From Gymnothorax reevesii (lineage: Eukaryota; Chordata; Actinopteri; Anguilliformes; Muraenidae): DNA of 64,000 nt. The notes below the pieces were generated by a model, which was given only the letters and a program-made list of their open reading frames with translations, had not been told where the DNA came from and made no database searches. The stretch spans positions 74,735,367 through 74,799,366 of the forward strand of contig CM056580.1 of the NCBI GenBank assembly GCA_029721435.1. The letters run 5' to 3'. Position 1 is the stretch's first letter; each line of letters opens with the position of its first letter. A program made the translations under genes and the position numbers. Positions 42,417 through 53,519 of this stretch are shown one piece after another.

Positions 42417-43456
42417 ATACAGTTGGGTCATTTGGGAAATGACAAAGTTATTTTTAGTTTTTCTGTTAACCACAGCATATTGGAGTTAAAAAAAAACAAT
42501 GAATCTGAAGTTGAAGTGCAGACTTTCAGGATTTATTTGAGGACATCTATATCTAATTATGTGGATGGCATAGGAATCATGGCACCCTTCATGTGTAGCT
42601 TCATATTTAGTAGTCCAAAAGTAATAGGACAATTAACTGGGTAGCTGATGTGAATGACCAGGTCTGCGGTATTTCATAATTATTACATGTAGAAATGGAC
42701 CGTCACCGATAGAATGTTTAGAGTTAATGACATATGAAAAGAGCTGTCATTGCCCGAGAAGCAAACCAGTCTATCAGATAGAAAAATTAAAATTGATAAT
42801 GGCCATATCAACCATTTGGAGCATTCTTATAAGGAAAGAGGGCACTCAGGAATTCCTGATGGATTCAGGAAAACCAAAAGATCTCAAAGAATTCAGATAA
42901 GGATCGTTTTGGATGACAAAAGAATTATGGAGGTGGAAACCCCCTCATATCTATTGAGATCAAGGCACCCTCCAAGACATTCCCATGTTTATGTCAATGT
43001 CAAATATTAAGAGAAGTTTTCGCTAGGATAAATACGCAGGGTTTACCAGCAGATGCAAACTTTTGGTAATGCCGAAAAACAGGAAGACCAGCTGGAAGTT
43101 TGTCAGGTAACATCTTAAAAAGCCTGTGCAGTTCTGAAACATCTTGTAGACAGATTAAGCGTATGTCAACTTGTGGTAAAATGATGGGAAGAAAAGTATA
43201 TCGAGAAGGGATGGCATAATGATCCTAAACATGAGGTGCATCTGTAAATGGTGGCGATAGTGTTATGGTGTGGGAATGCACAGTTGCTAAAGGAGCAGGT
43301 TCCTTGTTTCTACTGATAATGAGACTGCAAAAAAAACCACAGTATGAATTATAAATTGTTGTGAAATAATTTATCGTCTTGGATTCAGCCAATTGCCTTA
43401 AAACTCACTGCACGACTCAAATGAGCAATAACCCAAAGCATTCCGAGAGAGCAACC
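42417..43456 (+). pseudogene. Tc1/mariner family A, copy 2, 5' segment
   Basis: The segment starts at 'tacagttgggtcatttggga', has the same 'gaagtgcagactttcagg' block as copy 1 (9200), and carries decayed transposase text: 'ggtggcgatagtgttatggt', 'aaaggagcaggttccttgtt', and at 43400-43456 'cttaaaactcactgcacgac...gcaacc'. The reading frame is broken throughout. It is interrupted at 43457 by a TTAA-flanked insertion and resumes at 45693. Confidence 0.78.
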
Positions 43457-43589
43457 TTAAAGACCCTTTTATAACTTTCCACCTCTGTCAGACAATTGTT
43501 TCGTCGGCCACAAATGTCAGCTATTGGTGTTGAAAGATTGGACCGGAAGAAAATCCATTTTCATCACGGTGTTTATTTGTTGTTTTAGA

Positions 43590-45277
43590 TAATCTGTAAG
43601 GATTTATAATTTCTTCATTTTCTTCATTCTGCCTTTTTGTTTTCCTATTTATTTGCTTGAAGTTTTCACAAAGACATGATATTTAATGTTCAAACTGATG
43701 AACTTTATTATTTTTTTGGAAACATTTGCTCATTTTGAATTTGATGCCCGCAACATGTTCCAAAAAACTCGGACAGGGACAACAAAAGTAAAAGACTGGG
43801 AAGGTTTATGAATGGTCAAAAAAAGAAATGTTTGGAACATTCCACAGATGAACAGGTTAATTGGAAACAGGTGATTGTCATGATTTGGTATAAAAGGAGC
43901 ATCTCCAAAAGGATCAGTCACAAGCAAGAATGGGGCGAGGTTCACCACTTTGAACAACTGTGTGAGCAAATAGTCCAACAGTTTCTGAACTACGTTTCTC
44001 AACATGCAAGAAATTTAGGGATTTCATCATCTACAGTCCATAATATCATCGGTCTAAGCGTGCGTACCATAAAGGCTCTGTCCTTCCCGCTGCGACCTGG
44101 GTTCGATTCCAGCTCGGGTCATTTGCTGCATGTCTTCACCCATTCTTCTCCCCAACCTTTCTGTCTCTCTACACTGTATAACTGTCAAATAAAGGAAAAG
44201 TTCCCCAAAAAAATCTTTAAAAAAAAAAAAAAAGATTCAGAGAAATCTCTACACGTAAGCTGCAAGGCTGAAAACCAACACTGAATGCCTGCAACCGTTG
44301 GTCCCTCAGACGGCACTGCATTATAAACTGACATCATTCTGTAAAAGATATTACCATGTGGGCTCAGGGACACTTCGGAAAACCATTGTAAGCTTACACA
44401 GTTTATCGCTACATGTACAAGTGCAAGTTAAAACTCAACCATGGAAAGCAAAAGCCATATATCAACAACACCCAGATTCGCCGCCAGCTTCTCTGGGCCC
44501 GAGCTCATCGGAGATGGACTGATGCAAAGTGGAAAAGTGTGCTGTGCTATGACGAGTCCACTTTTCAAATTGGTTTTGGAAATCATGGACGTCATATCCT
44601 TTGGATTAAAGAGGAAAAGGACCATCCAGATTAACAGCGCAAAGTTCAAAAGCCAGCATCTGTGATGGTATGGGCAAGTGTTGGTGCCCATGGCATGGAT
44701 AACTTGCACATCTGTGAAGGCACTTAATGCTGAAAGGTACAAACAGGATTTGGTGCAACACATGCTGCCATCCAAGCGATGTCTTTTTCAGGGATGTCCC
44801 TGCTTATTTCAGTGAGACAATGCCAAGCCACATTCTGCATGGGTTATAACAGTGTGGCTTCATAGAAAAAGAGTGCAGCTAATAGACTGGCCTGGCTGCA
44901 GTCCAGACCTGTCTTCCATCAAAAATGTATGTACGTCTAGCATGGATGGGAGAGAATTCCACCTACAAAGCTTCTATAATTTGTGTCCTCAGTTCCCAAA
45001 CACTTTTATTGAGTGTTGTTAAAAGGAAAGGTAATGTAACACAGTGGTAAACATGCCCCTGTCCCAGCTTTTTTGAAACTTGTTGCAGGCATCAAATTCA
45101 AAATGAGTGAATATTTCCAAAAAAAACAATAAGGTTTATCAGTTTGAACATTAAATATCATGTCTTTATCGTGTAGTCAATTGAATATAGGTCGAAAAGG
45201 ATTTGCAAATCATTGTTTTCTGTTTTTATTCAAGTTTTACACAATGTCCCAACTTCATTGGAATTGGGATTTGTTAC
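43590..45277 (+). pseudogene. Tc1/mariner family B, copy 2, with long inverted ends
   Basis: The left part (about 43675-43745, 'ttcaaactgatgaactttat' then 'ttgctcattttgaatttgat') is the inverted counterpart of 45087-45160, so the element has long terminal inverted repeats of perhaps 150-200 bp. The transposase is decayed: 'aggatcagtcacaagcaaga' leads into the N-terminal DNA-binding part, a SINE interrupts it at 44051, and the coding text resumes at 44234 with many stops. Catalytic segments are recognisable near 44549 (DEST) and 44815. The copy is clearly older than copy 1 at 12447. The outer left limit is approximate. Confidence 0.8.
44051..44233 (+). mobile_element. tRNA-derived SINE inserted in Tc1-B, ~183 bp
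   Basis: The Tc1-B text breaks after 'taatatcatc' and resumes at 'attcagagaa', as the uninterrupted copy at 12478-12510 shows. The insert begins with an A-box-like GGTCTAAGCGTGCG and has a perfect B box (GGTTCGATTCC, about 44100-44110). It continues with 'atttgctgcatgtcttcacc', has a 'gtcaaataaagg' tail motif and ends in A-runs. This layout is typical of short fish tRNA-SINEs. It is distinct from the ~425-bp SINE at 14645 and 47936. No clear target-site duplication was found. Confidence 0.82.
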
Positions 45278-45692
45278 ATTAACTATTGAGTAATGCTGCC
45301 AAAGGTCAAACAGGGACACAGAAAGGGAAATAAAAACATTGTCAAGGTTTGGTAAAGGGAATTTGTTTACTCTCTGTTTCATGAAAGAGAAGAGGGACCT
45401 TGTTCGATGCAAGAGCAATCCAAACAGTGAATTTGTGTTGTTTCTCTTGCACAGAGCAAACTCCAAATGTACTAACAGTAATAATCAACTTACGGTGGCA
45501 ATATTTTTGCAAAGATAAGGTTTGATTAGGTCTTAGGATGTGACTTGAAGTATTCTTTGATTTGGAATTCGCAGACTACTATTTGAATCGACTCAAACGA
45601 GAGCTTCAACCCGACAAGCTCGACATTCCAGTCAGTGATCACTTGTATAAACAATGCGCAATGCATCATGGTAAGTGATAATGGGTCTTTAA

Positions 45693-45970
45693 GACTTATC
45701 AGACATTAAAATAATGAAATGGCACGTTCTACATAGGACAAGTCTTTCACTTGACTCGGATGTAACTTAACATGCATTTCACTTGCTTAAAACAAAACTG
45801 AAGGCAAAATGCTTCAAGAACAAGCAGGGATTTAAGATGGTTGCAGTTAAGGACTAACATCACTAGGGAACAAACCCAGTGTTTGGTGATGTCTATGGTC
45901 TGGACATCAGGCAGTCATTGACTGCAAAGGATTTGTGACCAAGTCTTTAAAAAGACAAAATTATAGCTGC
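45693..45970 (+). pseudogene. Tc1/mariner family A, copy 2, 3' segment
   Basis: After the TTAA insertion the family A coding text resumes: 'catgcatttcacttgcttaa', 'gcttcaagaacaagcaggga', 'ggtgatgtctatggtctgga', 'ttgactgcaaaggatttgtg', matching in order the block at 10085-10245 of copy 1 and extending further. It stops near 45970; the 3' inverted end is not present. Confidence 0.76.
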
Positions 45971-46082
45971 TGTGCAGCAATGGTCGGGGCCGGGCAATTT
46001 TGGGGAAAATTAGGCAATTCTGAGCAACAAGCAGATTGAGGAAGATGAAAAAAGGTGGCATTCTAATGTGCATTTTACATCA

Positions 46083-46157
46083 GTTGAGGCTTGAACTCAC
46101 AATTTTGGCAAAAGAGACTATGCTCTATCTCACTGAGCTAATTGGAAAATGGAAATG
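46083..46157 (-). pseudogene. tRNA-like sequence (Lys-type) or SINE head
   Basis: On the minus strand from about 46157 the text has an A box TTAGCTCAGTGAGATAGAGCA and then an anticodon-arm-like GTCTCTTTTGCC. A B box GAGTTCAAGCC follows at tRNA spacing. It most resembles a tRNA-Lys. The acceptor stem does not pair well, so it is a decayed tRNA or the head of a SINE whose body I do not recognise. Confidence 0.5.
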
Positions 46158-47935
46158 TCACATGTAGCTTCACAAATTGACCAAGCCAGTCACCTGTGTG
46201 CAAGACAGTAGCTGTTAGCATGTCAAAAATTCAGTTAAGACAAAAATCCGAAAATATACAAATTGTATCTAGACAGCATCTAGATGTTGGTAATTTGTTT
46301 TTAACAATGATTTATTGGCTCCATAAGTGAAAAACTGATGTTTAAAAATGCCATTTTTGCATTGACTCCAATTGTTCACATGAGAGCGAAATTCAAAATG
46401 CTGTAAAAAATTCAGTTTTTGAGATAAGATTCTGATATTTTCCAAACATCATCTACCCTGACTCCAAAATTTTAATGAACATTGAAAATGTATTTAGCAA
46501 GAATATACAAGTATATGTCTACAATACCGTTTACAGTCAAAAATATTGATGCACTGTAGACTCAATATTCAATAAATCAAAAATCTGTGTGGATAATTTG
46601 TGTAGGACAGTCTGAAGATGCTCTGTAGTAGGTTTGGTGTCAATTGAGAAAAAATTATGGGAGGAGGTAGGTTTAATAATTTTCTCAGTTTTTGAAAAAA
46701 AGAATAATGGACTTTATAATTTGCAATCGGTTTACATGCACAAAAGCTTCCACAGTATTGGGGCTACATTTTCGTGAAAGTTGCAAATTTGTAGCACACA
46801 TGGTTGATTTGTTGTGAATTTTTAAAATTATTTAATTTAGAGGCTTGCTGTAGTGCCACCATCAGGACTGTTGGCCTGTTTATGCAGCGGAGGCAATCTG
46901 GCATGGGGCTGAACCTTTGTGCAAAGTTTTGTGATTTTTCGCACATGGGAAGTAGGATTTCCTCGGAAGAAGAAGAAGAAGAAAGAATTAAAAAGAACAT
47001 GCAGGATAACAATAGGGTCATGGCAGCTTGGGCTGCCCGGCCCCTAATTATTGTTTGTCCAATGATGAAAATTTGGGGACTATAGATAGTTAGAGGCCAA
47101 GCTGGCATACAGTGGGATGCCCTAGATGGAGAACACCAGAACAAAACTCACTCAATAAACTCATGATTTCACATGATTTCACCTTGCACATAGCCTACTT
47201 TTCATGATTCAGAGCCCTGATTCTTGTGGGTAACTTCCCAATCTTGACATAGGCGATGGACAGACAGACCAACAGGTAGCCAGTGTAAAAATCTGTTGTG
47301 ATAGTGTGCAGAGCCAAAATGGTAGCTTGAGGCCACTCAGAGTGTGCATACCTCCGCCAGCAGGTTTTGAGATGACACCTCTCCACTTCCCAACAAAAAT
47401 GAAGCAAAAATATCCATCATACAGACTTTGCTATTTTGCGCATTTGGAGCTTGAGTCTGTGCAGTGGTGATCCTGTAGTTGAGCCTCATCAAGGTCCTGC
47501 TCATACACCACCCTACTCAATCGCAGTCAGATCCCTTGAGCGTTTTATGTAACTTAACTGGCTGCTTCATTCTTAGCAGTAAATGCCACTTATTGTGCAC
47601 GGACAAGAGTATTATGACTGTTGAAAGAGTTTGCAATTCAGGTGTTTTCCGAGCGGAGTTACATGAGGCTAAAACACATTTGCTGCATTCCTAGTCCTAA
47701 GCAGTATACTTTTTAGCTTCCATGCTGACATACGGTGCTTGTGCCTGTCTCTACAAACTCATGCTGACTGCTACCTGATGACATGCTGGCTAATAGGTTA
47801 ACTATGTACCTAATACCACCCCACTTCAAAAAAATCTGACCCAGCACTTCAAAATAAGGTAAATAAATACAGTTTATGGCTAAATAGACTCCCCAGTATT
47901 ATGAATTTTAGCTTGTTTCTAACTAGCTGCCAAGC
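46158..47935. repeat. Degenerate dispersed repeats, no gene
   Basis: 46290-46700 and 46840-47060 contain text in the style of common fish repeats of unknown class ('gcttgctgtagtgccaccat', a GAA run at 46968-46984, 'ggcccctaattattgtt'). 47140-47935 has no recognised feature. No exon is supported. Confidence 0.4.
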
Positions 47936-48350
47936 TGGCTCACTCAGATAAGGTGCCGCATTTGCAGAGCAGTAGTGACTACTGCAGCGCAGGTGCGATC
48001 TCCAGTTGTACCAAGCAGCAGTGGTGGGCAGCTTTTTCAGAACGGCGCACGATCAGCTGAAGCACTGTAGGGATGCAAATTGGGTGGGGACTGCTGGAAA
48101 GGGAAATTAAAAAAGATTTTCTTGTTCGTTGTTCAAGCGCCTCCTGTTGGCCAGCTGGGCGGTCCTCAGTGAGATTCTAATCTTGCTCATGTTCGGGTGT
48201 CCTCCGCCCTCGTTCTGAACTTGCGATAGTTTCGACCAATGAGTGTAAAGATGCAGGGCTGACAGGCACGTGCTTTGGAGGAGAGCCGCACCTTGTATCT
48301 CTCTCCCCTGAGCTAGCAATAGGGGGTTGGAGAAGGCAAATTTGGGGGGG
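47936..48350 (+). mobile_element. tRNA-derived SINE, ~415 bp, copy 2
   Basis: Same family as the minus-strand copy at 14645-15072. The head has an A-box-like GGCTCACTCAGATAAGG and a degenerate B box (GGTGCGATCTCC). Body blocks in the same order are 'agggatgcaaattgggt', 'cctcctgttggccag', 'cctccgccctcgttctgaac', 'cgaccaatgagtg', 'ggaggagagccgc' and 'gcaatagggggttgg'. A G-run follows at 48342-48351. Confidence 0.82.
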
Positions 48351-48587
48351 GGGAAAGCTTAGTTCTAACTACTTAGCTGGCTAACTAGGTGTCCTTTTAC
48401 TGAAACTTGATTTACTAATATAAGTTAGGTAGTTTGCTAATTGTTTGTAGGCTAGGTTGCAAGACTCTGTAATTGGTGTCTTTAGAGAGCAACAAAAACT
48501 GATGGTAAAGAGCTTGTTGCTTTGAACATGGTATCACTGCAAACAGCACATGACGTTATGTTCAGAGCTAACACCTTTTTATGCCCC
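48351..48587. other. AT-rich spacer
   Basis: No gene or repeat seen. It contains short 'gctaactag' type motifs only. Confidence 0.4.
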
Positions 48588-49095
48588 CGCACTCGAAAGA
48601 GGAAAGGGGGCATTATGTCGACACCATGTTCGTTCGTCCGTCCGTCCGTCTGTCAACTTTTCGTTTCCGTGGGATAACTATAGAATCCCTAGCCGGATTG
48701 ATGCCATTTCTTTATGGCATATTGGGAGTGGCTAGAGGAAGGTTCCTTTCGAAAACCAGCGTTGTTCGATATTCAATATGGCCGCCACAGCAGCCATCTT
48801 GATTTTCGTTTCCGCCCAACAACTAAAGAACACCTCGTTGGATTGATGCTGTTTCCTGGTGGTGTATTGGGGGTGGCTGGAGGAAGGTTCCTTTCGAAAA
48901 CCAGTGTCTTGCGATATCCAGTATGGCCATCACAGCAGCCATCTTGATTTTCGCCTCCGCCCAACAACTAAAGAACACCTCGTCTGATTGATGCCGTTTC
49001 CTGGTGGTGTATTGGGGGTGGCTGGAGGCAGGTTCCTTTCGAAAACCAGCGTTGTGCAATATCTAATATGGCCCCATACGATATTTATTATGGCC
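48588..49095. repeat. Hairpin-headed repeat with a 145-bp tandem array, three units
   Basis: It opens with an inverted pair (ATGCCCCC ... GGGGGCAT, 48591-48615) and a GTCC run. A 145-bp unit follows, marked by 'ggttcctttcgaaaaccag' at 48741, 48886 and 49031. Each unit carries GGATTGATGC and 'atggccgccacagcagccat', a sequence that includes a YY1-like GCCATCTTG. No convincing protein: the frames on both strands are repeats of the unit. Confidence 0.82.
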
Positions 49096-49376
49096 ATCGC
49101 AGCGGAAACTGAAGAACGCCTGATCCAACTGATACCTGTTCTTGGTGATGTTTTGGGACTGACCACAGAAGGATTTACTGGTAAGTTCTGTTTTTCATTT
49201 CTCTCACATTTGGCACTTACAAGGCCTTGTGCATCAATTACTGCAACCAGTAGCTTGTATATTGACTACTTAATTGCTACTTTGATGAGCATAAACATGT
49301 GAATGTATGCAGCAGTTTGAATGACCTCCCCTCCCATGCACTCTGGAATCATTGCTGCAGCCTATGATGTATAATT
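49096..49376. other. Non-coding DNA between two copies of the hairpin repeat
   Basis: Only 49096-49180 reads openly as a continuation of the unit; nothing else is recognised. Confidence 0.4.
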
Positions 49377-49590
49377 ATGCCCCCTCCTTCCAAAGAGGAA
49401 AGGGGGCATTATGTCGACACCATGTCCGTCCGTCCGTCCATCAACTTTTCGTTTCCGTGGGATAACTGTAGAATCCTTCGTCGGATTGATGCCATTTCTT
49501 TATGGCGTATTGGGAGTGGCTAGAGGAAGGTTCCTTTCGAAAACCAGCATTGTGTGATATCTAATATGGCCGCCACAGCAGCCATCTCAA
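49377..49590. repeat. Second copy of the hairpin-headed repeat, one unit
   Basis: The same hairpin (ATGCCCCC...GGGGGCAT), the same GTCC run, and one copy of the 145-bp unit with the marker at 49529. It is nearly identical to the start of the copy at 48588, so the duplication is recent or the family is young. Confidence 0.82.
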
Positions 49591-49914
49591 TATGCCCTTG
49601 ATCAACATACAGGCGGCGGCATATGCCACGCTCTGCGTTGCTCTTGTTACTGTCAATTTTTGTTGGACTTCCAAAATGACTATTTGTAGTGACAGAGACC
49701 ATTTCTGGAAAAAAATTACTTGACACATGCTTTAATTCTTTTGAGAGGTCAATGTCCGCCCATAAAATTGAGAGGGCAGACTTATAAACTGTACTGTAGC
49801 CAGCCACTAGATGGCGATCAAGATGTTTTGGCCTCACTTTTGGGGAGTGGTTTGGTCGTCCGTCTTTATCAATGTAATGTCGATAGTTTTGATTCACTAG
49901 TGCCTAGTGTCAGC

Positions 49915-50097
49915 TGCTGGGTCAGAATCTGAATCTGGATTTGTCCTGAAATTTAATCCTCTCACCATTCATACAGTGCACCTTCCCAAAAAAAATTTTG
50001 GTAATCCGTTGAATAGTTTTTGAGTCTTCCTGTTCACACGCGCACACACACGCAAACACATGCAAGTGATCACAATACCTCCCGGCAGAGGTAAAAA
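49915..50097 (+). repeat. Dispersed-repeat 3' end (CCTCCCGGCAGAGGTA)
   Basis: The text 'ggtaatccgttgaatagttt' and a CA-rich tract lead to a small hairpin end, CCTCCCGGCAGAGG. This is the same type of end as at 486-795. It may be the 3' end of the element whose 5' end is the hairpin-headed repeat at 48588 or 49377; that pairing is inference. Confidence 0.45.
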
Positions 50098-50339
50098 GTG
50101 TGTTACATTGGAAATATGCACAGTCTTTACTGCATGTGTTTGTATGTGTTGAGAGACGTATAGAAAGTGTGTCTGTCCGTGCGTGTGCGTGCGTTGGGGG
50201 GGTTAGCATCAAGTAAGGGAGTTTTTTCACCTACTATGTGTCCATTTACATGTTAATTTGTGTCATTCTATATTTGTGATTGTATGTGCATCGATGAATG
50301 TGTGTGTTTGCAGTCACGGGGGGCATGCATTTTTCTGTT

Positions 50340-50761
50340 TGGACATTTTGTGTGGGTGTATGTGTATGTTATGTGTTATTCTGTCACTGTGTGTAATTGT
50401 ACATGTGTTTGTGAATGCATGTGTGGTGTTCTTTCTGCATTTCTGTAAATGAAGGTTTGTGTGCATGCATATTGTTGTCTTTACTGCATGCGTGAGTGCA
50501 TGAAAATTTGTAAGCATGTTTGTGTTTGTCAATGACTGTGCATGTGTGGGTATGTGTGCATCCATTTGCATTTCAGTTTTTGTTGCTGTGTTTGAGGGTT
50601 TGTGTGAATGTGTATGTTTGTCTTTAAACTGAGCATGTACAAACCTGTATGAACATTTGTTTACTTTTATGTTTGTCTATGACTGTGTGAATGTGTGTGT
50701 CTTTGTATCCACATTTATGAGTGTGCTTGAGGGTTTGTGTGCATGTAGGGATTTTTCTTAG

Positions 50762-50798
<37 letters not shown>

Positions 50799-50998
50799 AC
50801 ATGTCTGTGCGCGCATGTGTATGTGAGCGGGCCTGTGTATGTAAGTGCGTATATGAGTGGACAGGTATGTGTATATGAGTGTGCATGTGGGTTTGTGTGC
50901 GCGTGCATGTGTGTGAGCTTTTGTGTGTGCGTGATCGTCTGTTTTTATGTGAGCTTGCGTCTTTGTGTTTGTGTGTGCAGGTGTGTGCGTGACTGTGC
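50340..50998. repeat. TG-rich degenerate tandem array with (GT)n core
   Basis: About three degenerate units of ~135-145 bp share the order 'gtttgtctatgactgtgtg', 'catttat/catttgcatttc', 'gagggtttgtgtg' (units near 50340-50480, 50480-50620, 50620-50755). A (GT)17 run at 50764-50797 and a GT-rich tail follow. Cys-Val-rich frames here are artefacts. Confidence 0.7.
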
Positions 50999-53519
50999 AT
51001 TGTTTATATTTATAGTGTGTGGCACAGGTCTTTCCTGTGTTCTGCTCCCCCTCAGGCAGTTGCAGGAGAGCTCGTAATCACATTATAATTACTGCGAATG
51101 GCTCGCCCTCGTTGTCAGCCAACTTACAAGAAGGTTATACCAAGTGTGGGCAGTTGCTGCTTTATTCCTTACCTAAAGGGGAAATTACATAAGAGTCCTC
51201 CTCTCCCTCAGCATCTCCATCCTCCATCCTCACATCACACTCGTGCCGATAACCTCCGCAGCCTCTCGCCATCACCATAACAACTACATTCTGAATGGCG
51301 CCGGCCGCATTGTTACTGAGTTGAGGTAGCATAGCAGTCCAGGGAGCCTGTGAGCATAGGTTAGAATGTAGGGCCTAGAATAGCTTTCCTTTTCAGTGGG
51401 TTTTACTTTTTGGAATCCACCGGGTGTTTGAATAAACTCCATAGTTTGTTTTCTTGAAAATTCCGTGAGGATGTTATGGTGACTTTCAAATCCAGCAATA
51501 TTGCCCATTGCGGGATGGTGTTTCTGCGGGGCATGGTTGAGGGGCTCTTCATGTTTCTGCACTGTATGCATCAGGGTTATTCTAAACTTCTCCTTTCATG
51601 CTTGTAGTGTGTCAGTGTGTTATCTCGCTGTACACACCATGCTACTGTCCCAGATACATTGACTTTCTAAGAAAAAAGGGGTCTTGTTGTCTTGAAGAAA
51701 AACCCCGCCATAATCCAGTCCGTCATGCTGCAGACACTCGGGAAAACAAATTGGACCCTCTCCATGGAAAAAAACAGTTTAAGACTGCATCTCTGTGCAC
51801 ACAAACGTCTCTATAAAAAAACGCTGCCTTTCCTCACACCCACCACTATTGTGGATAAATCCCAGTTTTTTCCCTAAAAAGATCACCACACACAGCTACA
51901 GACAATGTTCCCCCACGCTAGCTGTCATCCCTCCCTTAGTCAGTGCGGCGGGCTTTCTGGCAGGCCTGCTGGATGATGTGAGTGGTGTTTCCACGGGGAC
52001 GGGCCCGCCTACCTGTGCTTGCATAAGCTAGGCCATCCTGGAGGAGATGGACAAATGGAGCGGGAGAGCGGTGGAGGGCGGGGCTGGGACAGCTCAGGAA
52101 AACCCGCCATCCTCCGTGGGGGATGGGCCGCGACACCCTCTCTTAGGGCAAGGCGTGGGGAGGGAGGCGAGCTTTTCAAAACGCCTCATCCGCAATTAAG
52201 CTCGCTCAAAATAGCAAGACGGGCAGGCAAATCGCACCTCGCGATGCAATGGCAAGCCTAAATCGGGAATATGGAACAATGTCAGTTATTCGGCGGGAAA
52301 AAAAAGTAGTCCACCAAAGAATTTTCTCAAACTTCTTGACTTGTTCATGATAAAATGTATTGTACATGCCTGTGTCATCCCAAGTCAAATTCTGGAGTGC
52401 CCTGAAGGTCTGCAAGAATCTAGTTCTCAGGCTGAGGCTGCATGTCTAATTTAATGCCAAATTATTATTTTGTTCAGTTTTGGCAGGCTCGGACTGTGTG
52501 TGCTATATGCAGTTCCCTCTTTTTGGATCCTTTCTCGACAGAATTTTTGAGTTCCCATCATTCAATAATTCTGGATAAAGGGAATCTGAATGTTTTTTTT
52601 CCAAATTCTTTTGTTGTTTCATAGTGAATTTGCCTTGCTCAGTGTGCCAAATGTGGATTTGTCTTTTATCCAGATAAAAAGTTATTTGCTGGATGCTGTT
52701 GAGCACTATGTGGAGTGACTGTGCAGAATGTGACCGTTAGTAATTCGAGGGCTTGGCTGCGGATGTCGAGCAGTGAGTCAACAGATCAGCAGACCGTCCC
52801 CGGCTTGCACCAGATTGCCTTGGCTGTACTGTAGGCAAAGTGCAGCCTGTCGTTATTCCACCAAATGTACCCTGGCTCCTCGGGGGGGACATGGAGCCGG
52901 CACTAGAACTGTCTCTCGCTCTGCTGAATTCAGCAATATGAGTCTGCGGTGAAGCTGAGGGACACATTGAGTTTACCTGGCCAAAGCCAAAGCTAGGAAC
53001 TAGTCTTGCTGCACAGTTTGCCTTTTCTGTCACACAATACATTTTTGAAGAGTAAATTTTACTGAAGCTATACTCTTCCAAAAAAGGAACTATACATTGT
53101 TGTTAGCATCAATTTATTATACATGAAATGTTTTGACAAATGTGGGAAACATATTGAAAAGAAAGTGTAATCAACAATTCAATATTTGTATAGTTTCTTC
53201 TTTGGAAGAGTATATGTAGTGCATCTCTCTTAAAGGAGAACCCTGAGTCAGTCCTTGTATTTTTCCATTCAGTATAATAAAGATACGCTATTCTCAAAAA
53301 ATTAAGTGAAAGTTATCACCTAGTTCATCGAAAAAGGTGTTTTTAACAGCCGTCATAAAAATTCTGTAACACATACTGCGAGATTACAGCGAGATAGTTC
53401 ATGATGATGACGTACGTAGCCCTCAATCCATCATTAATATTGTACTCTGCATAATTCATCATGGAATGGACATGTAGTTGCTATTCAACATGTTATTGTT
53501 TTCGTTTATCAGCTTGAAA
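50999..53519. other. Non-coding, mostly single-copy DNA
   Basis: No exon or known transposon. 51900-52200 is GC-richer, including 'gacgggcccgcctacctgtg', without a recognisable domain. 53404-53430 has CRE-like GATGACGTACGT. Confidence 0.42.

Larger units (their letters stand above)
43461..45688. mobile_element. TTAA-flanked insertion (piggyBac-like, non-autonomous) inside Tc1-A
   Basis: TTAA lies immediately left (43457-43460) and right (45689-45692). The ends are AGACCC and GGGTCT, a perfect 6-bp inverted pair, with partial matching beyond (TTTTAT against the complement of ATAAT). Removing it and one TTAA joins two halves of Tc1-A in the correct order. Subtracting the nested Tc1-B leaves roughly 0.5 kb of element with no coding capacity. 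A TTAA target is the hallmark of piggyBac elements; the short ends and lack of transposase make that an inference. Confidence 0.62.

Noticed and set aside
41689..42644. Open frames rich in Cys-Val or Thr-His on both strands
   Set aside because: They are translations of GT/AC microsatellites, open by composition. No domain or splice signals.
44051..44233. A tRNA gene
   Set aside because: The A and B boxes are present but there is no acceptor stem pairing, and a SINE body and A-tail follow. It is a SINE.
46764..47144. 126-codon minus-strand frame
   Set aside because: Lies over a degenerate dispersed repeat and a GAA run; Ser-rich core is from the GAA run.
48714..49302. Repeated frames on both strands beginning near 48714
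   Set aside because: They are the 145-bp tandem unit read in several frames. No initiation or splice context.
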